A DNA stretch of 64,000 nt from CAMFLJ01 sp963702555 (GCA_963702555.1 CAVPCW010000008.1:62001-126000); one strand, 5' to 3'. Shown: positions 43,352-52,533, counted from the first letter of the stretch. Notes: generated by a model not told the origin, from the letters alone. Numbers and translations are program-made.

Positions 43352-44254
43352 TCAGTCGGTGGGCTCGGGACCCTCGACGATGACCCGGTAGATGCGCTCC
43401 AGGTCCTCGAGCGTGGCGAAGTCGACGACGACGCGGCCACGCTTGGCCCCCATCGACACCTGCACGCGGGTGTCGAGATGGGTGGAGAGCAGGTCCTCGA
43501 GCTCGAGCAGGGCGGCGGGGCGAACCACGGCCACCGGCTCCTTGGGCGTGCTGCCATCAGCGGCCTCGTCGCCCGCCTCGGGCTCGCCGGCGTGCTCGCG
43601 CACCCGGTCCTCGACCTCGCGCACCGTCAGGTGCTCGGAGACGACGGCGCGGGCGAGTTGCTCCTGGAACACCCGATCAGGGCTGCCGAGCAGGGCCCGG
43701 GCGTGACCGGCGGAGATCTGACCCTCGGCCAGCAGCCGCTGGATGCTCGGGGGCAGGTGCAACAGGCGCAGGGTGTTGGCCACCGCCGAGCGGCTCTTGC
43801 CGACCCGCTGGGCCACCTCCTCCTGGGTGTGGCCGAACTCCTCGATGAGCTGCTGGTAGGCGGCCGCCTCCTCGAGGGGGGTCAGGTCCTCACGGTGGAG
43901 GTTCTCGACCAGCGCCTGCTCGAGCGAGCGAACGTCCTCGGTCGGGCGCACGATGGCCGGGATGGTCTGCAGCCCGGCGCGGCGGGCGGCACGCCAGCGC
44001 CGCTCCCCCGCGATGAGCTCGTACTCCTGGGGGCCGGACTGGCGCACCAGGATCGGCTGGAGCACCCCCACGGCCTGGATCGACGCGGCCAGGCTGACCA
44101 GCGCCTCCTCGTCGAAGTGCTCACGAGGCTGGTACGTGTTCGGCCTGATCTCCGACACCGGGAGCTCGCGCAGCGCGGCATCGGTGTCCTCCAGACGCTC
44201 GGTGGCGGGGATGAGCGCACCGAGCCCCTTCCCCAACCCGCTACGACGGCCCAC
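43352..44254 (-). CDS. parB: Chromosome-partitioning protein ParB
   Basis: This 300-residue CTP-dependent clamp loads at parS and organises the origin. The N-terminal block is GLGKGLGALIP, the CTP/arginine patch GERRWRAARRAGL and ENLHREDLTPLEEA, the HTH VGKSRSAVANTLRLL, and a C-terminal dimer domain. The GTG at 44254 is fixed by AAGGAGGT six bases upstream; longer frames overlap parA further. It overlaps the parA end by 14 bases. Confidence 0.96.
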   Translation of the reverse strand: MGRRSGLGKGLGALIPATERLEDTDAALRELPVSEIRPNTYQPREHFDEEALVSLAASIQAVGVLQPILVRQSGPQEYELIAGERRWRAARRAGLQTIPAIVRPTEDVRSLEQALVENLHREDLTPLEEAAAYQQLIEEFGHTQEEVAQRVGKSRSAVANTLRLLHLPPSIQRLLAEGQISAGHARALLGSPDRVFQEQLARAVVSEHLTVREVEDRVREHAGEPEAGDEAADGSTPKEPVAVVRPAALLELEDLLSTHLDTRVQVSMGAKRGRVVVDFATLEDLERIYRVIVEGPEPTD

Positions 44255-45295
44255 CGGAGACCTCCTTGGCCAACTGCCGGTAGGCGATGGAGCCCCGGCT
44301 ACTCGGATCGAACGTGATGATCGGCTGCCCGAACGACGGGGCCTCCGAGAGGCGTACCGTGCGGGGCACGATCTGGCGGCAGACCTTCTCACCGAAGTGC
44401 TCGCGCACCTCGGACGCCACCTGGTCGGCCAGCTTGGTGCGGGCGTCGTACATCACCAGGATGATCGTGGAGATCTCCAGGCGGTCGTTCAGGTTGCGCT
44501 TCACCAGGTCGACGTTGCGCACGAGCTGCCCGAGGCCCTCCAGCGCGTAGTACTCGCACTGGATGGGGACCAGGACCTCGGTGGCCGCGGCGAAGGCGTT
44601 GATGGTGAGCAGCCCCAGCGACGGGGGACAGTCGATGAGGACGTAGTCGTAGTCCTCCTTGACCGAGTCGATGGCGTTGCGGAGGCGGAGCTCACGACTG
44701 AAGGCCGGGACGAGCTCGATCTCCGCGCCGGCCAGATCGAGGCTGGCCGGAGCGACGAAGAGGTTCCGCACCGAGCTGCCCTCGATGCAGTCCTCCATCG
44801 GGGTCTCCCCCAGGAGCACGTCGTACATCGACGCCTCGAGGGCCCGGGGGTTGATCCCCAGGCCGGTGGATGCGTTGCCCTGCGGATCGAGGTCGACCAC
44901 GAGGGTCCGGTACCCGATCTCCGCCAGGCAGGCGCCGAGGTTGACTGCCGTGGTGGTCTTGCCCACGCCACCCTTCTGGTTGGCGATGGCGATCACCCGC
45001 GGCAGGGGTCGCTTCGCGCTGGCCGGCTGCCCCTCGGTGATGAGGTCCTCGACCGGCGCCAGATCGGCGGGCACGTCGACCGGATGCTCCGGTGTGCCCT
45101 CCTCCACAGGAGGTGCCGCGGCGGTGGGGGCCTCGGGTTCCTCGGTCTCGGACCGGTGACCTCGGCGATCACGGCAGCCGCCGGATCCGGGTTCGGTGAC
45201 TCGGAGCCGGGCGGCTCCGCAGTGGTACTCGGGGACGGTGATGCGTCCTCCACCGTGTCAGGAGGAGTCCCACCGTCGGGCAGGTCGTTATCCAT
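44241..45295 (-). CDS. parA: Chromosome-partitioning ATPase ParA (one-base frameshift in N-terminal extension)
   Basis: The P-loop ATPase core is intact (IANQKGGVGKTTTAVNLGA, VVDLDPQGNASTGLG, YVLIDCPPSLGLLT). The core is preceded by a Pro/Glu-rich extension. From the ATG at 45295 (MDNDLPDGGTPPDTVEDASP) the frame runs to about 45155; a missing base there joins it to SETEEPEAPTAAAPPVEEGT in the core frame. If no error exists, a GTG at 45107 would start a 288-residue protein. ParA pulls ParB-parS complexes apart during segregation. Confidence 0.93.
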
Positions 45296-45417
45296 GCACC
45301 CCACTCGGGTTCAGGCGGATGATGCTCCGCCGTACATCGTCCGGGGCGAATCGCCTCACGAACGGAACTCGGCCATCCTGCCCGCCCCACCCCCGAGGGT
45401 CAAGGACCCTCGCCGGA

Positions 45418-45433
45418 TGTTCCACGTGAAACA
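45418..45433. other. parS: parS site (one mismatch)
   Basis: TGTTCCACGTGAAACA differs from the consensus TGTTTCACGTGAAACA at one base. It lies 123 bases upstream of the parA start. Confidence 0.85.
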
Positions 45434-45474
45434 CCTCAGACATCCCGATTCGCGGGTCGCGGAGACCCCGTCGA

Positions 45475-45490
45475 TGTTTCACGTGAAACA
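45475..45490. other. parS: parS site (perfect)
   Basis: TGTTTCACGTGAAACA is an exact match to the 16-base palindromic ParB target, 57 bases from the first site. Confidence 0.95.
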
Positions 45491-45796
45491 TGAGGGTTGT
45501 GCCCTCGCGTCCCATCCGGGTGACCGGGATCCCGGGGCCTGTCACCGGGCGGCGTCCCGTGCTCGCTTGTCGCCAGCCGCGGGGCGCTGACAGGTCACCT
45601 TCGTTGGGTCGGCGTCCCGGCTCCGGCGCTGCGCTCGGGACTAGTCCACCCGGCGCCACCCGGGACCCGGCCACCCTCGTCAGCCCCAGACCAGGGAACC
45701 CATGGTTGGCAGCTCACACTGCCGAGGCCCTGTGCGGGCGAACACGGGACGCCGTCGGGAGTGTCCGCAGAACACCGCCTCGGGGAAGGGGAGGGG

Positions 45797-46426
45797 TCAG
45801 AACAGCGGGCGTTTGGCGGGGAGGCCGTTGCGGCGGGGGTAGGTCTCGGGGCAGAGGGTGGTCTGGCGGAGGAGCTTCATGCCCGGGACGTCCTCGTCGG
45901 TGGGCTCCAGGCCCAGGACGGCCAGTTCGTTGGCGGGCCAGCGGTCGGGGCCGTCCGGGGGCTCGCTGACGACCAGGAGGCCGCCGACGGCCAGCAGGGG
46001 AGCGGCGCACTCGGCGGTGGCGGCGGGCGGGCCGAAGGAACGGGCGATCACGGCACCGGCCGTGCCCCGCAGCTCGTCGTCGCGGCCCAGGAGCTCCGCC
46101 CGGCCCGTGATCACCCGCACCCGGTCGGTGATGCCCATGGCCACCACGGCGTCGTCGAGGAGCGCGGTGCGCTTCTCCATGGCGTCGAGCAGGACCATCC
46201 GCAGGTCCGGGCGAGCCTCGGCCACCACCAGGCCGGGCACCCCGCCACCGCTGCCCAGGTCGACCACCAGGGTGCCGGCCGGAACCGGCGACAGGGCGGC
46301 GACGAAGCCGTCGGCGTGGCTGATGTGGCCCTCGATCGGCCCTGGTCCGAGCGCCCCCAGGGTGCGGGCCCGTTCGAGGGCGGAGCGCAGGGCGGGGGAC
46401 GGGTCGGGTGAGGGGACGGTGGCCAC
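45797..46426 (-). CDS. rsmG: 16S rRNA (guanine-N7) methyltransferase
   Basis: This 209-residue GidB-family enzyme methylates G527 (E. coli numbering) of 16S rRNA. The SAM motif is VVDLGSGGGVPGLVVAEARP, followed by MVLLDAMEKRTALLDDAV and VIARSFGPPAA. The GTG at 46426 is used. Loss of this gene gives low-level streptomycin resistance in other species. It lies in its canonical place between jag and parA. Confidence 0.95.
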   Translation of the reverse strand: MATVPSPDPSPALRSALERARTLGALGPGPIEGHISHADGFVAALSPVPAGTLVVDLGSGGGVPGLVVAEARPDLRMVLLDAMEKRTALLDDAVVAMGITDRVRVITGRAELLGRDDELRGTAGAVIARSFGPPAATAECAAPLLAVGGLLVVSEPPDGPDRWPANELAVLGLEPTDEDVPGMKLLRQTTLCPETYPRRNGLPAKRPLF

Positions 46427-46468
46427 GGCCCCATCCTGTCAGACGCCGCCCCCCGGGCCCGGGAACGA

Positions 46469-46496
46469 CGAAGGCCCCGCCGCAGCGGGGCCTTCG
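46469..46496 (-). terminator. Terminator of the rpmH-jag operon
   Basis: The 12-base arms CGAAGGCCCCGC and GCGGGGCCTTCG pair perfectly around CGCA, 37 bases after the jag stop on the minus strand. Confidence 0.75.
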
Positions 46497-46532
46497 AGGG
46501 ATCGGGGAGCAGGGCCGTGGCCCCGCCGGAGA

Positions 46533-47429
46533 TCAGGCGGGGACGATGACGACCCGGCGCCGGGGCTCTTCGCCCTCGGAGAGGGTGTTCACGCCGTCGA
46601 TGTCGTTGCAGGTGTCGTGGACGACCTTGCGATCGGCGGGGTTCATCGGCTCGAGAGCCTTCTGCACGCCACTCTCGATGACCTGACGGGCGACATCCTG
46701 GGTGAATCGCTCGAGGGCCTCACGCCGGCGCTGGCGGTAGCCGGCGACGTCGAGGCGGACCCGGCCGGCGGCGGTGCCGGGCACCCGGCGGTGCACCACG
46801 GTGCGGGAGAGCTCCTGGATGGCGGTGAGGGTGTTGCCCTTGGGGCCGACGAGCAGACCGAGGTCGGCGCCCTCGACGCGCACCTCGGAGGTGTCCTCGT
46901 CGATGCTGTCGGTCTCGACGCTGGCCTCGAGGCCGAAGGCGTCGACCAGGCCGGTCAGGAACTCGCTGACGATGGCGGTGTGGGCGTCGAGATCGACGTC
47001 GGTGTCGGACACGGGTGCATCTCCCTGCTCGGTGGGCTTGGCCGTGGCGGCGCCGCGAGGGCGACGGGCAGGGCGCTTCCCGGTGGAGGAGGGCTGACCC
47101 TCCGGTTCGGTGTCGGCGCCCGCGGGGGGCGCCTCGTTCTCGGTGTTGTCGTCGGTGGCCGAAGCATCCGACGTGGAGGAGCCGCCTCGGCCGCTGCCAC
47201 CGGAGCCGGAGCCCCGACGCTTGCGATCGCGACGCTCGACCTTGGGGCGCGGCCGGGTGGGACGGATGCGGGCCCGCACACGGGCCTCACCTCGAACCCG
47301 GCCGAAGAGGCCCTTCGAGGGCTCCTCGAGCACCTCGAACTCGGCGTCCTCGGTGTCGACGCCCAACTGGTCGAGGGCGGCCTCCTTGGCCTCCTCGACG
47401 GTACGGCCGGTGATCTCGACCCACTCCAC
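46533..47429 (-). CDS. jag: RNA-binding protein Jag/KhpB
   Basis: This 298-residue protein has a Jag-N domain (VEITGRTVEEAKEAALDQLG, KGLFGRVRG), a long low-complexity linker, a KH domain (DLGLLVGPKGNTLTAIQEL) and a C-terminal R3H domain (RREALERFTQDVARQVIESG, NPADRKVVHD). It binds RNA and affects cell-wall synthesis in Gram-positives. The GTG at 47429 is used; yidC ends 6 bases upstream. Confidence 0.94.
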   Translation of the reverse strand: MEWVEITGRTVEEAKEAALDQLGVDTEDAEFEVLEEPSKGLFGRVRGEARVRARIRPTRPRPKVERRDRKRRGSGSGGSGRGGSSTSDASATDDNTENEAPPAGADTEPEGQPSSTGKRPARRPRGAATAKPTEQGDAPVSDTDVDLDAHTAIVSEFLTGLVDAFGLEASVETDSIDEDTSEVRVEGADLGLLVGPKGNTLTAIQELSRTVVHRRVPGTAAGRVRLDVAGYRQRRREALERFTQDVARQVIESGVQKALEPMNPADRKVVHDTCNDIDGVNTLSEGEEPRRRVVIVPA

Positions 47430-47435
47430 GCTGCG

Positions 47436-48662
47436 CTACCTCTTCTTCTTGCGCGCCCGCGGCTGCAAGGAGGGTGCACCGTCTGCGGTGCCACCCGAGG
47501 GCTTTGGCTCGGCCGATCCGGAACTGCCGGACGTCGGCTCGGGACCGGAGGACGCCTTGGCCGGCGCCTCTCCACCCTGGTCAGCCTTGCTGCTGCGGGA
47601 ACTGGTCTTGGAGGGCGCCGGACGGCTGCCCTTCGTCGCGCCTGCCTTCGGCGTCGCCTTCGACGACGACCGGGCGGGCGTCTTGCCCTTGGCGACAACC
47701 TTCGACGAGGCCGGGATGGCCTTGCCCTTGGCCTTGGCCTTGTCGCGGGAGGATGCGGCCTTCGAGGAACTGGACTTGGCCGGCTTGTCCGGGCCCTTCC
47801 CGAGACCGAGCATGTCCTTCCACGTCATCCCGTTGGCCTTGCCGCCGTAGATGCTGTGGGAGATGAACGCCTGCTGGGCGATGCGGTACATGTTGGAGAC
47901 CGCGAAGTAGAGCACCAGGCCGGCCGGCAGACCGAAGGAGATGACCGGCAGGAAGATCGGCATGATCTTCATGATCATCTGCTGCTGAGGGTTCACCGTG
48001 GCGTTGGGGTTGCGGCCCTGGATCTGGCGCTGCTGGACGAAGCCGGTGACGGCCACGATGGCGATGAGCACCAGGAACGGCGAGGCGTGCAGGATGCCCT
48101 GCGACATCGCCTTGCTGGCGCTCTCCGACAGGTCCATGCCGAACGCCTCCATCGTCGTCGACGTGGAGAGGTTCTGGTACATCTTCGTGGACGGGGAAAT
48201 CCAGGCCGGATCGAACACACGTACGAGATCCGGCGGCTTGGTGATGTTGCCCGGGAACTGCCCGGCGGCCCAGCCCGCGCCCGAACCGAGGTCACTGACC
48301 CGACGGGTGAGGCCGCGAAGCACCTGGTAGAGCACCAGGAACACGGGCATCTGCACGAGGAGCGGCAGACATCCACCCAAGGGGTTGATGTTGTTCTCCT
48401 TGTAGAACTTCAGCAGCTCCTCGTTGAGCTTCTGCCGATCGTCTTTGTACCTGGCCTGGATCTTGCGCATCTCCGGCTGGAGCTGCTGCATCATCATCAT
48501 CGACCGGGTGCCCTTGAGGGTCAGGGGCGTCACCACGATCATCACCAGCAGGGTGAGCATGATGATGGCGAGGGCGTAGTTCGTCGTGAGGGAGTAGAAG
48601 AAGGCGAGGATCGACGCGAACAGCTTGAAGAACGGGTCGAACGGCGATTCGGCGAACAACAT
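47436..48662 (-). CDS. yidC: Membrane protein insertase YidC
   Basis: This 408-residue YidC/Oxa1 insertase has the Gram-positive layout: an N-terminal helix (FFKLFASILAFFYSLTTNYA), the charged coiled hairpin (MMMMQQLQPEMRKIQARYKD), a helix with PLLVQMPVFLVLYQVL, and C-terminal helices (ILHASPFLVLIAIVAVTGFV, IMPIFLPVISFGLPAGLVLY). About 130 residues of Lys/Ser/Ala-rich tail follow, which may contact ribosomes. The ATG at 48662 follows yidD by three bases. Confidence 0.95.
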   Translation of the reverse strand: MLFAESPFDPFFKLFASILAFFYSLTTNYALAIIMLTLLVMIVVTPLTLKGTRSMMMMQQLQPEMRKIQARYKDDRQKLNEELLKFYKENNINPLGGCLPLLVQMPVFLVLYQVLRGLTRRVSDLGSGAGWAAGQFPGNITKPPDLVRVFDPAWISPSTKMYQNLSTSTTMEAFGMDLSESASKAMSQGILHASPFLVLIAIVAVTGFVQQRQIQGRNPNATVNPQQQMIMKIMPIFLPVISFGLPAGLVLYFAVSNMYRIAQQAFISHSIYGGKANGMTWKDMLGLGKGPDKPAKSSSSKAASSRDKAKAKGKAIPASSKVVAKGKTPARSSSKATPKAGATKGSRPAPSKTSSRSSKADQGGEAPAKASSGPEPTSGSSGSAEPKPSGGTADGAPSLQPRARKKKR

Positions 48663-48665
48663 TGG

Positions 48666-48953
48666 TCAGGCGGCCTTCCGCTGAGGAACGGGATCCCAGC
48701 CGTGGCCACCCCAGGGGTGGCAGCGGCCGAGGCGTCGGATCGAGAGCCACGAGCCCTTGAAGAAGCCGTGGACCTCGAGGGCCTCGAGGGCGTAGCTGGA
48801 GCAACTGGGCACGTAGCGGCAGGGGGAGACCTTGCCGGCGAACGCCCACTGGTAGGCCCGGATCAACGCGTGCACGGCGCGTCCGGCCACCGATCGAGGG
48901 CGCTCATGGCCTTCGTGACCCTGCTGGCCCTCGTGGCTGCAGGTCGCGGTCAT
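48666..48953 (-). CDS. yidD: Membrane protein insertion efficiency factor YidD
   Basis: This 95-residue protein shows the family signature (LIRAYQWAFAGKVSPCRYVP, SCSSYALEALEVHGFFKGS, RLGRCHPWGGHGWDPVP). It acts with YidC at the membrane. The start overlaps the rnpA stop (48950-48953). Confidence 0.94.
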   Translation of the reverse strand: MTATCSHEGQQGHEGHERPRSVAGRAVHALIRAYQWAFAGKVSPCRYVPSCSSYALEALEVHGFFKGSWLSIRRLGRCHPWGGHGWDPVPQRKAA

Positions 48954-49300
48954 CGCGACGCGCCGGAGAGCCGGTCGAGGCAGCGGTCGAGCTCGGCGAG
49001 GAGCTGGTCGCGCCCGTGATCGCCGGCCCCGGGGCGGAGCGCGACGAGGTACGCGCCGGGTGCCAGGGTGCCCTGGGCGGCGGCGTTGGTGGCCAGATGA
49101 GCTCTGACCTGGCGGCGCAGACGGTTGCGGACCACTGCGGTTCCCACCTTCCGTGGTACGGCGAACGCGATGCGCGGCGGCTCCGCAGCCGTCGTGGCCG
49201 TGGCGGGGAGGTAGGTCACCGACACACTGCCGTGACGGGCGCGGCGCCCTCGACGACGGAGGTCGACGAAGGTGCGGCGATCACGAATGCGCCAGATCAG
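48950..49300 (-). CDS. rnpA: Ribonuclease P protein component
   Basis: This is a 116-residue protein subunit of RNase P, which trims tRNA 5' ends. The family block RNRLRRQVRAHL (residues about 70-82) and the N-terminal WRIRDRRTFVDLRRRGRR are clear. No ATG, GTG or TTG lies in frame at the expected place. The CTG at 49300, which overlaps the rpmH stop as CTGA, gives the usual N-terminus and is taken as start. Confidence 0.9.
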   Translation of the reverse strand: MIWRIRDRRTFVDLRRRGRRARHGSVSVTYLPATATTAAEPPRIAFAVPRKVGTAVVRNRLRRQVRAHLATNAAAQGTLAPGAYLVALRPGAGDHGRDQLLAELDRCLDRLSGASR

Positions 49301-49431
49301 GCCGACAGGCGCTTGCGGCCCTTGAGCCGGCGGCTGCGCAGGACGTTGCGGCCCGCGGCGTTGGCCATGCGATGACGGAAGCCGTGCTTCTTGGCACGAC
49401 GTCGGTTGTTGGGCTGGAAGGTGCGCTTCAC
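49297..49431 (-). CDS. rpmH: 50S ribosomal protein L34
   Basis: This 44-residue protein is fully conserved (KRTFQPNNRRRAKKHGFRHR, RRLKGRKRLSA). The GTG at 49431 has GAGGAGGA upstream; an open frame beginning at 49539 adds unrelated residues. It heads the operon rpmH-rnpA-yidD-yidC-jag. Confidence 0.96.
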   Translation of the reverse strand: MKRTFQPNNRRRAKKHGFRHRMANAAGRNVLRSRRLKGRKRLSA

Positions 49432-49715
49432 TGGGGTCCTCCTCGACCATCGGGCCTCCTTGGTGGCCGTCGGTCGATGCTGAGTCGACGTGGGTTCCGA
49501 TGTGGGTGGGCGGTCGCGCAGAAACGACAAGCCCGGCACCGGCTCGCCGCAACGCTAGAGGGCGCGCGCCTGGTGCGGCAACATCACACCCGTGCTACGG
49601 TCCGGCACCCACCCGGGCAGACCAGTCTGGCCGACCCGACCGGTGGGGCGTCGTCACCGTTTTTCCACACGTGTGGACGCCGCTGTGGAACGAGGCCCGT
49701 CGATCAGGGGCGTAG
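49432..49715. other. rpmH-dnaA divergent intergenic region
   Basis: This 284-base region should hold both promoters. A 14-base perfect palindrome TCCACACGTGTGGA (49664-49677) includes a TTTTCCACA, one base from a DnaA box, and points to DnaA autoregulation. No gene is supported. Confidence 0.65.
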
Positions 49716-51134
49716 GTGCAGGTGGACCGAGCCGAGCAGCTGTGGACAGCATGTGCCGCGGCCCTGCGAGAGCAGGTGTCGGAGGCGGTCTGGCTCACCA
49801 CGTTCTCTGTGGTCACCCCGTTGGCCCTCGACGACGACATCCTGCGCATCTCCGTGCCCAGCTCCGTGGTCAAGGAGCGCATCGAGAACCGCTACCAGGC
49901 CCTCGTCGACGGCGCCATGAGCGACATCGACGAGCCCGAGATCGCCCTGGACATCATCGTCCAGACCGATGACGGTGTGACCTCGACCACACCCTCCACA
50001 GAGATGTCCACAGACATCCACAGGGAAATCCCCAGTCTGGGTGAGACGGATGACCATCCCAGCCCGGCTGCCGCCGACGCCGCCCGGGAGCAGAAGAGCC
50101 CGGCGCTCGGCCTGGTGGTCAACCCTCGCTACACCTTCGACGCCTTCGTCACCGGCACCTCGAACCGCTTCGCCCACGCCGCCGCCCTGAGCGTGGCCGA
50201 GACCCCGGCCCGCTCCTACAACCCGCTCTTCATCTACGGCGACGCCGGCCTGGGCAAGACCCACCTCCTGCAGGCCATCGCCAACTACGTGGGGGAGAAC
50301 TACCCCTCGTACCGGGTCCGCTACGTCTCCACCGAGCAGTTCCTGAACCAGTACGTCGACGCCATCCGGCAGGCGACGCTCGCCGAGTTCAAGAAGCGCT
50401 ACCGCGAGATCGACGTGCTGCTCCTCGACGACATCCAGTTCATCGAGGGCAAGGAGGGCCTCCAGGAGGAGCTCTTCCACACCTTCGAGTCGCTCTACCA
50501 GGCGAACCGCCAGATCGTGCTGTCCTCCGATCGGCCGCCCGACGCCATCTCCACCCTCGAGGACCGGCTCCGCAGCCGCTTCAAGATGGGCCTCACCACC
50601 GAGATCAACCCGCCCGAGCTCGAGACCCGCCTCGCCATCCTCCGCAAGAAGTCCGAGCGCGAGCCCATCGCACCCTCGCCCGAGGTCCTCGAGTTCATCG
50701 CCACCAACATCACCAACAACATCCGTGAGCTCGAGGGCGCCCTCATCCGGGTGTGCGCCTACGCCAGCCTCACCGGCGAGCCGTTGTCGGTCGATCTGGC
50801 CGAGGGCGTGCTCGGCGACATCCTCTCCGACACCCAGCCCCGTCCGATCACCCCCGATCTCATCCTCACCAAGACCTCCGAGATGTTCTCGTTCCCGATC
50901 GAGGACATCCGGGGCAAGAGCCGACGGCGGCCGCTCGTCACGGCCCGCCAGATCGGCATGTACGTGATGCGGGAGATGACCGACCTGAGCTACCCGGCCA
51001 TCGCCCGGGAGTTCGGTGGGCGCGACCACACCACGGTCATCCACGCGGTCGAGAAGATCGGGACGCTCATGAAGGAGCGCCGCCAGATCTACGACCAGGT
51101 CACCGAGCTCACCCAGCGGATCAGGAACGGCTGA
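49716..51134 (+). CDS. dnaA: Chromosomal replication initiator DnaA
   Basis: This is a 472-residue initiator ATPase. Domain I (AEQLWTACAAALREQVSEAV) is followed by a short domain II linker (about residues 85-135), the AAA+ domain with Walker A (GDAGLGKTHLLQ), Walker B (VLLLDDIQFI) and sensor blocks, and domain IV with the DnaA-box helix (GGRDHTTVIHAVEKI). The GTG at 49716 is used. It binds the boxes in the following intergenic region to start replication. Confidence 0.97.
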   Translation: MQVDRAEQLWTACAAALREQVSEAVWLTTFSVVTPLALDDDILRISVPSSVVKERIENRYQALVDGAMSDIDEPEIALDIIVQTDDGVTSTTPSTEMSTDIHREIPSLGETDDHPSPAAADAAREQKSPALGLVVNPRYTFDAFVTGTSNRFAHAAALSVAETPARSYNPLFIYGDAGLGKTHLLQAIANYVGENYPSYRVRYVSTEQFLNQYVDAIRQATLAEFKKRYREIDVLLLDDIQFIEGKEGLQEELFHTFESLYQANRQIVLSSDRPPDAISTLEDRLRSRFKMGLTTEINPPELETRLAILRKKSEREPIAPSPEVLEFIATNITNNIRELEGALIRVCAYASLTGEPLSVDLAEGVLGDILSDTQPRPITPDLILTKTSEMFSFPIEDIRGKSRRRPLVTARQIGMYVMREMTDLSYPAIAREFGGRDHTTVIHAVEKIGTLMKERRQIYDQVTELTQRIRNG

Positions 51135-51420
51135 TGTCCCCCTGCGAACGGCGCGCGGCCGTACGAGGAAGCGAACGATCGCGCGGTGGACAAGCCCGTG
51201 GACGACACCGCGCCGCCCCGTGGACGCGTGGTGGAGAAGGTACGTGTCATCCCCCGCGGTCTCGGGGGGTCGTGCGAACCTGTGGGTGGCTGTGGACAAC
51301 GGTGGGATGGCGAAATGGCCATCACGCTGGGATTATGTCAGTTTGTCCACAATCCACAGCACTTATTACAACTACTACCAGAACTACGTTCTTTAATGAA
51401 GTAACAGAAAGCGAGACGGC
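51135..51420. other. oriC: Origin of replication (oriC)
   Basis: The 286-base dnaA-dnaN gap holds two perfect DnaA boxes in opposite orientation (TGTGGACAA at 51291-51299, TTGTCCACA at 51343-51351). Weaker ones are at 51185-51193 (GGTGGACAA) and around 51198 and 51219. An AT-rich stretch (51352-51412, including CACTTATTACAACTACTACC) follows the perfect pair and is the likely unwinding element, next to dnaN. The placement between dnaA and dnaN is the usual actinobacterial one. Confidence 0.88.
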
Positions 51421-52515
51421 GTGAAGTTCCGTTGCGAGCGTGATCCCCTGGTCGAGGCGCTGAACGCCGCCTCCCGTGCCGTCACCACTCGGGGGAGCTC
51501 CCTGCCCGTCCTGAGTGGCCTGCGGCTCGAGCTGCACGGTGACCAGCTCCAGGTGACCGGCAGCGATCTCGACCTCACCATCTCGGTGCGGGCCGCGGTC
51601 AGTGGCGACGGCGACGGCACCGCCGTGGTGCCCGCCAAGCTGCTCTCCGACATCGTCCGGGCCCTGCCGCCCGGCGCGGTCACCGTGGAGATCGACGACG
51701 ACGAGGCCCGCATCGGCTCGGGTCGCTCCCAGTTCGCCGTGCGCACCATCCCCGCCCACGAGTACCCGCAGCTGCCGGAGCCGGCCGAGAGCTCCGTGAG
51801 CCTCGACGCCGTGGCCTTCGCCGACGCCCTGCGCCAGGTCGTGTCCGCCGCCTCGAACGACGAGTCCCGCCCGATCCTCACCGGCGTGCTCATGGCCGCC
51901 GAGGGCGACGGGCTGCGCCTGGTGGCCACCGACTCGTACCGGCTCGCCGTGCGAGACCTCCCCGGCACCTCGGTGCTGGCCGAGGGCCAGCAGGTCCTGG
52001 TGCCCTCCACGGCCCTCAAGGAGCTCTCCCGGCTGCTGTCGGCCGCCGAGTCGGTCACCCTGCGCCTGGGCGAGCGCGACGTCGCCTTCGAGGTCGGCGA
52101 CGTGCGGGTCACCAGCCGCCTGATCGAGGGCGACTTCCCGAACTACCGCGGGCTCATCCCGAACGCGCACCCGAACCGCCTGAGCGTCGGCCGGGAGCCG
52201 CTGCTCGAGGCGCTGCGCCGTGTGCGCCTGCTCGCCCGTGAGGCCACGCCGGTGCGCCTGGTGCTGAAGCCGGACTCCGTCGAGCTGATCGCCATCACCC
52301 AGGACGTGGGCCAGGCCCAGGAGGAGCTCGACGCCAAGCACGACGGCGACGAGCTCACCGTGGCGTTCAACCCGGAGTACCTGATCGCGGGGATCGACGT
52401 CACCACCGGCGACGAGATCACCCTCGAGACCATCGACGCGCTGAAGCCGGCGCTCATCCGCAGCGCCGAGACCCCGGACTTCCTGTACCTGCTGATGCCG
52501 GTCCGGGTCTCCTAG
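51421..52515 (+). CDS. dnaN: DNA polymerase III sliding clamp (beta subunit)
   Basis: This 364-residue protein has three repeated clamp domains (VEALNAASRAVTTRGSSLPV; FADALRQVVSAASNDESRPI; LLEALRRVRLLAREATPVRL) and the C-terminal YLLMPVRVS. It encircles DNA and tethers polymerase. The GTG at 51421 is used; recF follows after 18 bases. Confidence 0.97.
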   Translation: MKFRCERDPLVEALNAASRAVTTRGSSLPVLSGLRLELHGDQLQVTGSDLDLTISVRAAVSGDGDGTAVVPAKLLSDIVRALPPGAVTVEIDDDEARIGSGRSQFAVRTIPAHEYPQLPEPAESSVSLDAVAFADALRQVVSAASNDESRPILTGVLMAAEGDGLRLVATDSYRLAVRDLPGTSVLAEGQQVLVPSTALKELSRLLSAAESVTLRLGERDVAFEVGDVRVTSRLIEGDFPNYRGLIPNAHPNRLSVGREPLLEALRRVRLLAREATPVRLVLKPDSVELIAITQDVGQAQEELDAKHDGDELTVAFNPEYLIAGIDVTTGDEITLETIDALKPALIRSAETPDFLYLLMPVRVS

Positions 52516-52533
52516 AGCCGGCCTCGGAGGCTC

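Larger units (their letters stand above)
45296..45796. other. parA-rsmG intergenic region with parS sites
   Basis: This 501-base gap contains two parS sites and no convincing gene. Short open frames across it have no coding signal or ribosome site. The parA promoter should lie here. Confidence 0.75.

Noticed and set aside
45288..45674. 128-codon frame over the parS sites
   Set aside because: No ribosome site, and it runs through both parS palindromes and the parA upstream region.
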